NCBI RefSeq assembly: GCF_049723235.1
Contig: NZ_JBNARB010000009.1
Location: 1 to 64,000 of the forward strand
Length of the DNA stretch: 64,000 nt
Reading direction: 5' to 3'
From: Thermovenabulum sp049723235
Lineage (GTDB): Bacteria; Bacillota; Thermosediminibacteria; Thermosediminibacterales; Thermosediminibacteraceae
The position numbers and the translations under genes were made by a program. This document shows positions 15,953-24,394 of this stretch, piece by piece (positions within the stretch are counted from its first letter, which is position 1; every line of letters starts with the position of its first letter). The notes beneath the pieces are model-generated. The model was given only the letters and a program-made list of their open reading frames with translations, did no database searches and was not told the origin of the DNA.

Positions 15953-16802
15953 TATTTATAGCCCCCGGCCAGACTTCAAAGGTTTTTGGCGTAACCCCAA
16001 TTATATCCCCATCGGTGTGAACCAAAATCGGGGATTGGCTTTTTATTGTCACCTTCTTTCCCCGGAAGGTTTCGTACGACCGATGGGTGGTATGCCTTCC
16101 TTTGAATACTTTTGGTAAAAATCTTAATATCTCAAGTTTACTAACCTCATTTACAATCGAAACATCCAGATGCCCGTCATCCGGCTGAGCGGTAGGGCAT
16201 ATCATCATACCGCCGCCGTAATACCTGCCATTGCTAACCGTAACAAGCCACACCCTTTTTTTTAACACTTTCCCATCCAGAATAATTTCCACTTCCTGAG
16301 GTTTAAACCTTAAAAGGGTCTTTATTACTGCAAATATATAGGCCGCGCTACCCTTTAAAAACTTAACTTCATTATTTACTGAGTCCGCTACGGAGGCATC
16401 CAGCCCTGCCCCCGCTGCGTTAATGAGTATTTCACCGTTACAGCTTATAACATCTACCTTTCTGGTGTTACCCCTTTTAATCAATTCTAAAGATTTCTCA
16501 ATATCTTCGGGAATACCTACAGTCCTCGCAAAATCATTACCTGTCCCCGCAGGTATTATACCTAATTTTGCATCTTTACCGGCTAAGGATTTTACAATAT
16601 CCCTTATGGTTCCATCTCCACCTACCGAAACTATGGCGTTAAAACCCTGTTCCCAGGCTTTTTGCGCTAAATAAGTAGCTTCTCCTGCTCGGCTGGTAAA
16701 GCAGTAATCGTATTCTATATCGATCTTTTTTTGGATTTTAGACCAAACCCCTTTAGCCCTTCCTCTTCCTGCTACCGGATTTATTACAAAAAATACCGAC
16801 AA
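15942..16802 (-). CDS. Diacylglycerol/lipid kinase (DgkB/YegS type)
   Basis: A 286-residue enzyme that phosphorylates diacylglycerol or a related lipid. FFVINPVAGRGRA at residues 4-16 and the nucleotide motif SVGGDGTIRDIV near 60 are diagnostic, followed by PAGTGNDFART. Last gene after bactofilin, M23 peptidase and DUF4446, which together suggest an envelope-maintenance cluster. Confidence 0.92.
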   Translation of the reverse strand: MSVFFVINPVAGRGRAKGVWSKIQKKIDIEYDYCFTSRAGEATYLAQKAWEQGFNAIVSVGGDGTIRDIVKSLAGKDAKLGIIPAGTGNDFARTVGIPEDIEKSLELIKRGNTRKVDVISCNGEILINAAGAGLDASVADSVNNEVKFLKGSAAYIFAVIKTLLRFKPQEVEIILDGKVLKKRVWLVTVSNGRYYGGGMMICPTAQPDDGHLDVSIVNEVSKLEILRFLPKVFKGRHTTHRSYETFRGKKVTIKSQSPILVHTDGDIIGVTPKTFEVWPGAINIIS

Positions 16803-16829
16803 CCGTTATTTCTCCCCTTCCTGCATTTT

Positions 16830-17195
16830 TTATCCGTTTTCCGTCCTTATCATTTCGCATTTACCGTTAAATTCAGCGCCCTCTTCCACTATAATCCCTT
16901 CAACCTTCACATCTCCGATTACCTTCCCCGAAGTTTTAATATATAGTTTTCCTTTCAAAAATATATTGCCCTGATATTCGCCCGCTATTACGGCATTGTT
17001 AGCCTTTATCTGGGCTTTTACCTTAGATCCTTCCGATATTATTATATCGCTTTCGCTTTCTATCTCGCCCTCCATTGTTCCATCGATTTTAAGGACCCCG
17101 CTTGAAATTATCTTACCCTGAAATTCAGCGTTTTTTCCTATAATCGTTTCTACCCTGTCTTTCACCGAATTTAATTCTTCCTTTTTGCCGAACAT
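16830..17195 (-). CDS. Bactofilin (polymer-forming cytoskeletal protein)
   Basis: A 121-residue beta-helix protein. It opens MFGKKEELNSVKD, then repeats hydrophobic-Gly units (SSGVLKIDGTMEGEIES, VIAGEYQGNI) typical of bactofilins, which polymerise without nucleotides and often position peptidoglycan enzymes. Sits 19 nt after an M23 peptidase gene, the common bactofilin-LmdC style pairing. Confidence 0.93.
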   Translation of the reverse strand: MFGKKEELNSVKDRVETIIGKNAEFQGKIISSGVLKIDGTMEGEIESESDIIISEGSKVKAQIKANNAVIAGEYQGNIFLKGKLYIKTSGKVIGDVKVEGIIVEEGAEFNGKCEMIRTENG

Positions 17196-17214
17196 AAATT
17201 CCCCCCTGTTTTCA

Positions 17215-18153
17215 TCAATCCTGATCGGATTGTTTTTTTATGTAAGTTAAAGGATCGATAAATCTTCCATTATGTAAAAGAGAAAAATGAAGGTGAGCAC
17301 CGGTGCTTCTTCCCGTGCTTCCCACTGCAGCTATATCCTGGCCCTTTAATACTTTTTGTCCTTTTCTTACAAGTATTTTTGAAGCATGAGAATACATGGT
17401 CTGAATTCCATTATTGTGATTAATAATCACCGTATATCCATATCCCGCCTTGTATCCGGCAAATATCACTACTCCGTTTGCCGCCGCTTTAATTTTTGTA
17501 CCGTAAGCTGCCGAAATATCAATTCCGTCGTGAAACTCTCTACCTCTGCCAAAAGGGTTTTTCCTGTAGCCAAAGTAAGAAGTTATTTCACCCTGCACCG
17601 GCCATAGACCCGGGATGGAGTCTACCCTTTCCTTCAGTTCCATTAAAGCCTCTGAAAGATTTTTCAGATTTTTTTCCTTTTCCGCTAATTTTTCGTTTAG
17701 ATCGTTTAGTACCAAAAGTAATTCTCCTCGATTTATATCCCCGCGGCTGGAAAGCCCCGTAGTTTTCTGCTGTAGAAGCCCGTAATCTTGTATTTTAAAT
17801 GTATTGTCCTTTAATACCTGGTTTAATTTACCTTCCAATTCCTCTATTTTGGACAATTTTTTTTCCACCTCATTTATTTTGTCTTCTAATTGTTTTTTCT
17901 GCTGATTGTATTCTTTTATTTTATGTTCCATTTCCTTGTAATTTTGATTTTCCTGTAAGAGTTTATAATTTTCCGATTTAATGAGATTTATGTATCTTAT
18001 CAGGTTAAAAGTTAAAAACAGAATAAGAAACAAAGAAAATATCACGCCATATTTAACTATGGAAATTTTTTTAGAATCCAGAAAGAAGGAAAGGGTTTTT
18101 TTATCCGAATGGGGAACTATCATTATGGTCATGCTATCTTTCTTTTTTTTCAT
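17215..18153 (-). CDS. Membrane-anchored M23 peptidoglycan endopeptidase
   Basis: A 312-residue protein: one membrane helix near residues 32-52, a coiled coil (about 55-190), and a C-terminal M23/LytM domain with zinc ligands FHDGIDIS (H-x3-D) and HLHF near 285. It cuts peptide crosslinks of peptidoglycan outside the cell, possibly guided by the bactofilin encoded next to it. All catalytic ligands visible are intact. Confidence 0.93.
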   Translation of the reverse strand: MKKKKDSMTIMIVPHSDKKTLSFFLDSKKISIVKYGVIFSLFLILFLTFNLIRYINLIKSENYKLLQENQNYKEMEHKIKEYNQQKKQLEDKINEVEKKLSKIEELEGKLNQVLKDNTFKIQDYGLLQQKTTGLSSRGDINRGELLLVLNDLNEKLAEKEKNLKNLSEALMELKERVDSIPGLWPVQGEITSYFGYRKNPFGRGREFHDGIDISAAYGTKIKAAANGVVIFAGYKAGYGYTVIINHNNGIQTMYSHASKILVRKGQKVLKGQDIAAVGSTGRSTGAHLHFSLLHNGRFIDPLTYIKKQSDQD

Positions 18154-18168
18154 ATATCATCCTCCCGG

Positions 18169-18681
18169 CTATTCGGAGAGTGCCTTTTGTAAAACCTTTT
18201 TCTCCTCTTCACTTAACAAATACGTACTGGTTCCACCGCTGATGGGCTTTAAATACACCCTGTTCTCATCCCTCCCGTAAATGCTGGTTATTATAAATCC
18301 ATCATTATTCCCGTTTAACAGGGCAATGCTGAAGCTAAGGTCGCTTCCCATATTTTCAAAAGCATTATACCTGATGGCGTGAAATTTTTGTAATGCAGCC
18401 TTCGATCTTTCTTCAAAATCTTTTACTTTTTTTTGGATCTTAACCCCCTCTTCCTTTGCCTCTTTTACATCCTTGGCTATCATCATCAAAATTTCCTCCA
18501 GGTTTTTTCCATCCATTCCCCTTGTAAGTGCCTGATATTTCTTCATAATTTTTGTCAATTTTACGCTCACAGCAATAAAAATTATAAGTGCGGCAATATA
18601 AAGGAAAACAGTTATTAATATAAGTGTATCGATATTTTCTCCAATTAGTCTCTTTACTTCCTGTATGTACTGTAGCTGCAT
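18169..18681 (-). CDS. DUF4446 membrane protein
   Basis: A 170-residue protein with an N-terminal transmembrane helix (about 18-40), a coiled-coil stretch, and the conserved C-terminal block HAIRYNAFENMGSDLSFSIA followed by LNGNNDGFIITSIYGRDE, which defines DUF4446. Function unknown. First gene before the M23 peptidase and bactofilin genes. Confidence 0.85.
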   Translation of the reverse strand: MQLQYIQEVKRLIGENIDTLILITVFLYIAALIIFIAVSVKLTKIMKKYQALTRGMDGKNLEEILMMIAKDVKEAKEEGVKIQKKVKDFEERSKAALQKFHAIRYNAFENMGSDLSFSIALLNGNNDGFIITSIYGRDENRVYLKPISGGTSTYLLSEEEKKVLQKALSE

Positions 18682-18722
18682 TTTTATTTGCCTCCCTTAG
18701 GTCTTTAATTTTATCAATAATA

Positions 18723-19418
18723 TTAATAAAAATTAAATTTTATGAATAAATAAGTTATAAATACTGCTGTAAATATTGCGGGCAGAAGATTACCCACCTT
18801 TACTCGAGATTTCCCTGAAAGCATGTTTATGCCTATGCCGAATATTAAAAGACCTCCCGTAGCGGTCATTTCTCTAATTATTTCCTGGGTTAAATACGCT
18901 TTAATAAATCTTGCAGATAGCGTTATCGCTCCCTGGTAGATAAAAACCGGAAGGGAGGAGAAGGCCACTCCTATACCTAAGCTGGAAGTGAAAACAATAG
19001 ACGAAACCCCGTCGAGTATTGACTTAACAAAAAGAATACTGTGGTTTCCGTTCAAGCCGCTTTCAATGGAGCCCATAATAGCCATGGCTCCCACACAATA
19101 TACTAAACTTGCCGTTACAAAAGCCTTTGTAAACTCTCCTTCGGATTTAGAAAACTTCTTTTCAATCCTTCCTCCTATTTTATTAAGTCCTTCTTCTATT
19201 TTTAAAATTTCGCCGATGATTGCTCCGGTAACTATACTCAAAGTAACAACCAGTAAGTTATTTGTCTTGATGCTCATGGATATTCCTATAAGCATTACCG
19301 TAAGGCTAAGCCCCTGCATCACCGTTGACTTAATATCTTCGCTGAAACTGTTTTTTAAAAAATATCCCAAGAGTGAACCTAAAAGTATTGATACGGAATT
19401 AACTACCGTGCCCAGCAA
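18723..19418 (-). CDS. DUF554 family membrane protein
   Basis: A 231-residue protein with about seven hydrophobic segments; GTVVNSVSILLGSLLGY at the start and SLTVMLIGISMSIKT, GAIIGEIL and LDGVSSIVFTSSLG are DUF554 features. Suggested to be a transporter; substrate unknown. Stands alone between the hydG terminator and DUF4446. Confidence 0.85.
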   Translation of the reverse strand: MLGTVVNSVSILLGSLLGYFLKNSFSEDIKSTVMQGLSLTVMLIGISMSIKTNNLLVVTLSIVTGAIIGEILKIEEGLNKIGGRIEKKFSKSEGEFTKAFVTASLVYCVGAMAIMGSIESGLNGNHSILFVKSILDGVSSIVFTSSLGIGVAFSSLPVFIYQGAITLSARFIKAYLTQEIIREMTATGGLLIFGIGINMLSGKSRVKVGNLLPAIFTAVFITYLFIKFNFY

Positions 19419-19477
19419 TTTTTATCCCCCAATTCTTTTTGTTATAACTTTTCGTCTTTAAATTAAAAGTTTTTACG

Positions 19478-19507
19478 AAAAAACCCGGGGATTTTTCCCG
19501 GGTTTTT
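19478..19507. terminator. Bidirectional-looking terminator after hydG
   Basis: AAAAAACCCGGG and CCCGGGTTTTT form a strong stem with runs of A and T on both sides. On the minus strand it follows the hydG stop by 3 nt. Confidence 0.85.
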
Positions 19508-19509
19508 CA

Positions 19510-20937
19510 CTAAAAGTATAGATCCCTCTCCCCCCGTTCCAATCGCAATAATTTTTCAATAGTCTTTTTTCTGATGGTTTCGTCAGGAATATCCATTAGA
19601 CTTTTTTGAATTACTTTTTCTCCTATTGCTTTTAATTTTTCATCGGCGTAATCCATCAGAAATTCTTTAAAAGTCAAAATGGCATTCGGCTGGCAAAGGT
19701 TCTGTATGTTCCCGGATTTTGCCAGTTCCATGAACCTATCGCCGGTTCTCCCCATTCGGTAGCAGGCAGTACAATAACTGGGCAAGTACCCCTGCTGGCA
19801 GAGGGACATCAATACCTCGTTGGGAGTCCTTTTATCTTCTACTTCGAATTGATAACAGGCATTTGTTTCTTTTCTGCTGATTTCGTCGTGATATCCTCCC
19901 ACACCCGTACATGATCCGGCGCTTATTTGAGAAATACCTACCGAAATAACCTCTTCTCTAAAATCCGGCTTTTCCCTGGTCGAAAGGATCATTCCCGTAT
20001 AGGGAACGGCAAGTCTTACAATAGCTACAATTTTCTTGAAATCTTTATCGCTTACCAGATACGGGAAGCTTTTCAAATCGACCCCTTTAGCCGGCCTCAA
20101 CCTGGGGAAGGAAATGGTATGCGGTCCCACCCCGTACTTCTCATCCAAGTATTTGGCGTGCATTATCAGCGCCACCACTTCATATTTAAAATCGTAAAGG
20201 CCAAACAGCACGCCCAATCCTACGTCATCTATACCCCCAAGCATGGCTCTGTCCATAGCAGTAGTGTGATAATCATAATCGCTTTTTGGACCGGCAGGAT
20301 GCATGTATTTGTACGTTGGTCTATGGTAAGTTTCCTGAAATAGTATATACGTTCCAATTCCAACCTCTTTCAATTTTTTATAATTTTCCACCCTGGTGGC
20401 GGCTATATTTACGTTGACCCTTCTTATACTGCCGTTTTTTAACTTAGTATCGTACACGGTCTTAATTACTTCCAGAGTATAGTCTATCGGGCAGTTTACC
20501 GGGTCTTCCCCCGCTTCTAAGGCAAGTCTTTTATGCCCCATTTCTTCCAGTATTTGCACTTCTTCCCTGACTTCTTCCATGGTCAGCCTTCTTCTCTTGG
20601 CATTATTATCTCTTCTGTAACCGCAATACCTGCAGTTGTTTACGCAGTAGTCGCTGAAATAAAGAGGTGCAAATATGACTATCCTGTTACCGTAAATTTT
20701 GTTTTTGACTTCCTTAGCAACCAGGTATAATTCTTCCAGTAACTCCTCATCTTCCAAATAAAGTAGGCTTGCCACTTCATTAATATCTAAGCCTTTTGCT
20801 TCTCTCGCCTTTTCAATTATCTCCCTTATTTCGCTTTTTGTAGCTTTTTCTCCTCTTTTCAGAGCTTCTAAAATTTTCTGATCATCAATAAAATCTGCCT
20901 TTAAATTTTCAGGATCCTCTTTTAATACATACTCCAT
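19510..20937 (-). CDS. hydG: [FeFe]-hydrogenase H-cluster maturase HydG
   Basis: A 475-residue radical SAM enzyme that splits tyrosine to give the CO and cyanide ligands of the hydrogenase H-cluster. The SAM cluster motif CVNNCRYC is at residues 98-105; GYRRDN and YHTTAMDRAM follow. The C-terminal second cluster motif CTACYRMGRTGDRFM plus a further Cys about 22 residues on separates HydG from ThiH. hydE, hydF and hydrogenase genes are not in the window. Strong AAGGAGGG ribosome site. It shows the host makes [FeFe]-hydrogenase, fitting an anaerobic fermenter or acetogen. Confidence 0.95.
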   Translation of the reverse strand: MEYVLKEDPENLKADFIDDQKILEALKRGEKATKSEIREIIEKAREAKGLDINEVASLLYLEDEELLEELYLVAKEVKNKIYGNRIVIFAPLYFSDYCVNNCRYCGYRRDNNAKRRRLTMEEVREEVQILEEMGHKRLALEAGEDPVNCPIDYTLEVIKTVYDTKLKNGSIRRVNVNIAATRVENYKKLKEVGIGTYILFQETYHRPTYKYMHPAGPKSDYDYHTTAMDRAMLGGIDDVGLGVLFGLYDFKYEVVALIMHAKYLDEKYGVGPHTISFPRLRPAKGVDLKSFPYLVSDKDFKKIVAIVRLAVPYTGMILSTREKPDFREEVISVGISQISAGSCTGVGGYHDEISRKETNACYQFEVEDKRTPNEVLMSLCQQGYLPSYCTACYRMGRTGDRFMELAKSGNIQNLCQPNAILTFKEFLMDYADEKLKAIGEKVIQKSLMDIPDETIRKKTIEKLLRLERGERDLYF

Positions 20938-20984
20938 TACTTTCCCTCCTTAATTTATTGATTTTTAGTGACAATTAATCACCT

Positions 20985-21023
20985 TTATCCTCCCGGAGGG
21001 AAAGCCGTTTTTAAAATTAACAT
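20985..21023 (-). CDS. Possible 12-residue leader peptide upstream of hydG
   Basis: GGGGGGAGG with 5-nt spacing precedes ATG and an open frame encoding MLILKTAFPPGG, then a stop 47 nt before hydG. The Pro-Pro-Gly end is a known type of ribosome-stalling sequence. The stop region overlaps a small GC-rich hairpin (TCCTCCCGGAGGGA). Could be chance; listed because the ribosome site is stronger than that of many real genes here. Confidence 0.3.
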   Translation of the reverse strand: MLILKTAFPPGG

Positions 21024-21081
21024 AATTTCCTCCCCCCTTCGTTCAGGAATTTCCCTCCCGTCAGGATATAATTTAAAAAGA

Positions 21082-21097
21082 TGTTTCACGTGAAACA
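21082..21097. promoter_or_regulatory. parS centromere site
   Basis: TGTTTCACGTGAAACA is a perfect 16-bp parS palindrome. It lies 2 nt after the parB stop codon. ParB loads here and spreads to organise the origin for segregation. Confidence 0.97.
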
Positions 21098-21099
21098 AT

Positions 21100-21945
21100 T
21101 TATAGTGTTATTAATTCAATTATCCTCTCCAGCTCTTCCTTAGAGTAAAATTCTATTTCAATCTTGCCTCTTTCTTCATTACCTTTAACCGTTACTTTTG
21201 TTCCCAATGCAGAACGCAAAATTTCTTCAATAACATTGAACCTGTTTTCTTCATTTCTTTTTTCTTTATCAGTTTTTCCCTTTATTTTATCTTCTCTCGT
21301 CTTTTTAATAAATTCTTCGGTTTCCCTTACTGATAATCCTTCTTTTGAAATCTTTTTAGCCAGTAACAACCTTTCTTCGGAATCTTCTAACGATAATAGA
21401 GCCCTTGCATGCCCTGAACTAATTTCCCCCTTAATCATCATACTTTTTATCTCATCGTCCAAATTCAATAATCTCAATGTATTTGCTATAAAAGGCCTGC
21501 TTTTGCCGAGCTTTTTTGCCAGTTCCTCCTGAGTTAACCCGCATTGCTCTATTAAAGTCCTGTAGGCTTCAGCTTCTTCAATAGGATTTAAATCTTCCCT
21601 CTGGATATTTTCAATTAAAGCGACCTCCATTATTTCTTCCCTGGTTAACTCTTTTACTACAGCAGGAATTTTTTTTAAGCCGGCTATTTTTGCTGCCCTC
21701 CATCTTCTTTCACCGGCAACTATTTCATACCCTTTTTCGGTTTTTTTCAGTATAATAGGTTGTATTATTCCGTGAGTTTTTATGGATTCGGCGAGTTCTA
21801 TTAGTTTTTCTTCATCAAAATTTTTCCTTGGCTGATTTTCCCGTGAATATATTTTATCTACATCTATCTCTATTAGATTCTCTTCTTTTTCTTCATCTAC
21901 AGGGATTAAAGCCCCGAGTCCCTTACCAAGAGCCTTCTTAGGCAA
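21100..21945 (-). CDS. parB: Chromosome partition protein ParB (Spo0J)
   Basis: A 281-residue CTP-dependent DNA clamp. It starts PKKALGKGLGALIP (the ParA-stimulating N-terminus), then ENQPRKNFDEEKL, CTP motif GERRWRAAKIAGL, and the helix-turn-helix LTQEELAKKLGKSRPFIANTL with SSGHARALLSL. The TTG at 21945 is chosen: GGGAGGTG lies 7 nt upstream and the family N-terminus starts here. Overlaps the parA end by 8 nt, so translation is coupled. Confidence 0.96.
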   Translation of the reverse strand: MPKKALGKGLGALIPVDEEKEENLIEIDVDKIYSRENQPRKNFDEEKLIELAESIKTHGIIQPIILKKTEKGYEIVAGERRWRAAKIAGLKKIPAVVKELTREEIMEVALIENIQREDLNPIEEAEAYRTLIEQCGLTQEELAKKLGKSRPFIANTLRLLNLDDEIKSMMIKGEISSGHARALLSLEDSEERLLLAKKISKEGLSVRETEEFIKKTREDKIKGKTDKEKRNEENRFNVIEEILRSALGTKVTVKGNEERGKIEIEFYSKEELERIIELITL

Positions 21946-22699
21946 TTCCGAGCACCTCCCTTGCCAGTTCCATATATACTTCGGATCCTCTGGATTTGGG
22001 GTCATAGGCGATTATTGGCTTTCCGTGGCTCGGCGCCTCACTCAACCTTACATTCCTGGGGATTATTGTTTTATATACTTTATTTCTAAAAAATTTTTTC
22101 ACTTCTTCCACTACCTGTATGGATAAATTTGTTCTGGCATCAAACATAGTAAGTAAAACCCCTTCAATTTCAAGGGTTTCATTTAATGATTTTTGAACCA
22201 ATTTTATTGTATTCATCAGCTGGCTTAAACCTTCTAAAGCATAATATTCGCATTGTATGGGTATCAAAACCGAGTTGGCAGCCGTTAGGGCGTTGATTGT
22301 AAGAAGTCCCAGAGAAGGAGGACAATCAATGATAATATAATTATACCGATCGCTTATATTTTCCAAGGATTTTTTTAACAAATACTCTCTTTCTTCCATC
22401 ATAACAAGTTCTATTTCAGCTCCGGCTAATTGAATATTCGAAGGGATAATGTAGAGGTTTTTATATTTAGTATCCATGATATTTTCTTCAATTGGTTCAC
22501 CGTTAATTAAAACATTATACAAGGATCCCTTTAATTTTTCTTTATCAATTCCCAGGCCGCTGGTGGAATTCCCCTGCGGGTCTATATCTACTATCAGGAC
22601 TTTTTTCCCTAAGGAGGCTATACAGGAGCTGAGGTTCACAGCAGTGGTAGTTTTACCCACTCCACCTTTTTGATTTGCAATTGCTATAATCTTTGCCAT
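21938..22699 (-). CDS. parA: Chromosome partition ATPase ParA (Soj)
   Basis: A 253-residue ParA/MinD-type ATPase. The deviant Walker A is KGGVGKTTTAVNLS at residues 11-24; Walker A' IDPQGNSTSGLG and Walker B IIIDCPPSLG follow. It moves origins with ParB and, as Soj, modulates DnaA. Directly upstream of parB. Confidence 0.97.
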   Translation of the reverse strand: MAKIIAIANQKGGVGKTTTAVNLSSCIASLGKKVLIVDIDPQGNSTSGLGIDKEKLKGSLYNVLINGEPIEENIMDTKYKNLYIIPSNIQLAGAEIELVMMEEREYLLKKSLENISDRYNYIIIDCPPSLGLLTINALTAANSVLIPIQCEYYALEGLSQLMNTIKLVQKSLNETLEIEGVLLTMFDARTNLSIQVVEEVKKFFRNKVYKTIIPRNVRLSEAPSHGKPIIAYDPKSRGSEVYMELAREVLGIA

Positions 22700-22785
22700 C
22701 CTTTCACCAACCCAGTTTTATTATAATAATTATTTCTATTTTATCATTTTATTTCCTTCTATTAAATAAAAAAAATAATGGTTCA

Positions 22786-23586
22786 CTACCTCTTGGGTAT
22801 TTGAACCACCAGCTCTATATAATCCCCTTTATCGTATTCCTTATATTCCGCACTAAGGCCTGTGTCTTTTATATTCGATACTAATTTTTTAATCGAATTA
22901 ACAAATATCCTGATATCCTTTATTGCGATTTTAAGATTTTTTTTCTTATTTTTCTCTTTCTGTTTTTGCTTTGTTATATAGGATTCCACTAATTCTTCAG
23001 TTTGCCTAACATTTAAGCTCTTTTCAACTACTTTTTTGATTACCTCCCTTTGCATTTCTTCTTCGGGAAGTTTTAAAAGGGCTCGAGCATGTCTTTCAGT
23101 CAGGTTTTCCTGGGAAATAATTTTCAAAATATCAGGTGGTATCTTCAATAAACGTATTTTGTTAGCTATGGTAGACTGGCTTTTCCCTATCCTCATTGCC
23201 AATTGTTCCTGAGTTAGACCATGTTCTTCCATGAGAAGCCTGTAGCCTTCCGCTTCCTCTATAAAATTCAAATTTTCCCTTTGCAAATTTTCTATTAATG
23301 CCATTATAGCGGTTTCGGTTTCCTTAGCATCTCTAATAATAGCTGGAATTTCCTTCAATCCCGCTATTTTGCTTGCTCTCCATCTTCTTTCGCCAGCAAT
23401 TAATTCATAGTTTGTTTTTCCAATTCTTCTAACTATTATCGGCTGCAGAACACCATAATTTTTTATGGATTCGGTCAAATCTTTAAGGGAATCATCATCA
23501 AAATTTTTTCTCGGCTGATAGGGGTTGGGCTTTATCGCATCTACCGGTATATTTACTATCTCATTTTTCTTCTCCCCCCACACCAA
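22786..23586 (-). CDS. noc: Nucleoid occlusion protein Noc (ParB paralogue)
   Basis: A 266-residue ParB-like protein. It has NPYQPRKNFDDDSL, the CTP motif GERRWRASKIAGL, and the recognition region KSQSTIANKIRLLKIP with LTERHARALLKLP, which matches Noc rather than Spo0J. Gene order rsmG-noc-parA-parB also fits. The N-terminus is MVWGEKKNE; an in-frame stop stands two codons upstream of the GTG, so the 10-residue membrane-binding helix of Bacillus Noc seems mostly missing. Blocks division over the nucleoid. Confidence 0.85.
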   Translation of the reverse strand: MVWGEKKNEIVNIPVDAIKPNPYQPRKNFDDDSLKDLTESIKNYGVLQPIIVRRIGKTNYELIAGERRWRASKIAGLKEIPAIIRDAKETETAIMALIENLQRENLNFIEEAEGYRLLMEEHGLTQEQLAMRIGKSQSTIANKIRLLKIPPDILKIISQENLTERHARALLKLPEEEMQREVIKKVVEKSLNVRQTEELVESYITKQKQKEKNKKKNLKIAIKDIRIFVNSIKKLVSNIKDTGLSAEYKEYDKGDYIELVVQIPKR

Positions 23587-23679
23587 TTACCACCGCCTTA
23601 CATTTTTTCTATTTATTTTTTATAAATTCTATTCTTTTTAGAAATATCCTTCTTTACTGCTAAAAAACAATTTATTCTT

Positions 23680-24390
23680 TTATTTTATCGGTCTCTTTTC
23701 AGGTATACCCGGCCTTCGAGGGTATTTATCCGGTGTCTTTGTTATCTTTCTTATTACTATAATTTTCCTTTTATACCCCGACGGCAAATCGTAGGATATT
23801 ACATCTTCAATTTTTCCACCCATTATTTCCATTGCTTTAAGCGAACTATCTATTTCCTCCTTTGCCTTTTCCCCCTTCATTGCCAAAAAAAATCCTCCCA
23901 CCTTCACAAAAGGAAGGCAAAATTCGGCTAAGGTGGAAAGGTTGGAAACCGCCCTTGCTACGGAGTAATCGTAATTTTCCCTGTGTTCACTATTTCTTCC
24001 TAAATTTTCCGCCCTATCGTTTATAACACAAATATTTTTTAAATCCAATTTTTTAATAACTTCCTCGAGAAAATCCGTCTTCTTTTTCACAGAATCAAGA
24101 AGAGTAATATTCAAATCATCTCTAACAATTTTTAATATTATCCCCGGTATTCCGGCTCCCGTTCCGACATCAATCAATTTTCCCGATTCGCTTAAATTAA
24201 ACAGTTTAAAAAGATAAAGGGAATCTACTATATGTTTTTCTGCAAATTCCGTTTCATCTATTACAGAAGTTAGATTCGTTATTTCATTATGCTTTATAAC
24301 TTCCTGAAAATATTTTTCCAGAAGATATAGTTTTTCCTCCGTCAAAAGAATTTCACATTTTAAAAGTTTTTCTTTAAGTATCTCTCTCAT
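23680..24390 (-). CDS. rsmG: 16S rRNA (guanine527-N7)-methyltransferase RsmG
   Basis: A Rossmann-fold SAM methyltransferase of about 236 residues. NLTSVIDETEFAEKHIVDSL, LIDVGTGAGIPGIILK (SAM site) and ARAVSNLSTLAEFCLPFVKVGG are family blocks. The ATG at 24390 aligns with the family start; a GTG at 24405 with AAAGGA is an alternative that overlaps the mnmG end. Next to mnmG as in most Firmicutes. Confidence 0.96.
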   Translation of the reverse strand: MREILKEKLLKCEILLTEEKLYLLEKYFQEVIKHNEITNLTSVIDETEFAEKHIVDSLYLFKLFNLSESGKLIDVGTGAGIPGIILKIVRDDLNITLLDSVKKKTDFLEEVIKKLDLKNICVINDRAENLGRNSEHRENYDYSVARAVSNLSTLAEFCLPFVKVGGFFLAMKGEKAKEEIDSSLKAMEIMGGKIEDVISYDLPSGYKRKIIVIRKITKTPDKYPRRPGIPEKRPIK

Positions 24391-24394
24391 AACA

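Noticed and set aside
19927..20343. 138-codon open frame antisense to hydG
   Set aside because: Lies wholly within HydG catalytic coding; no start signal.
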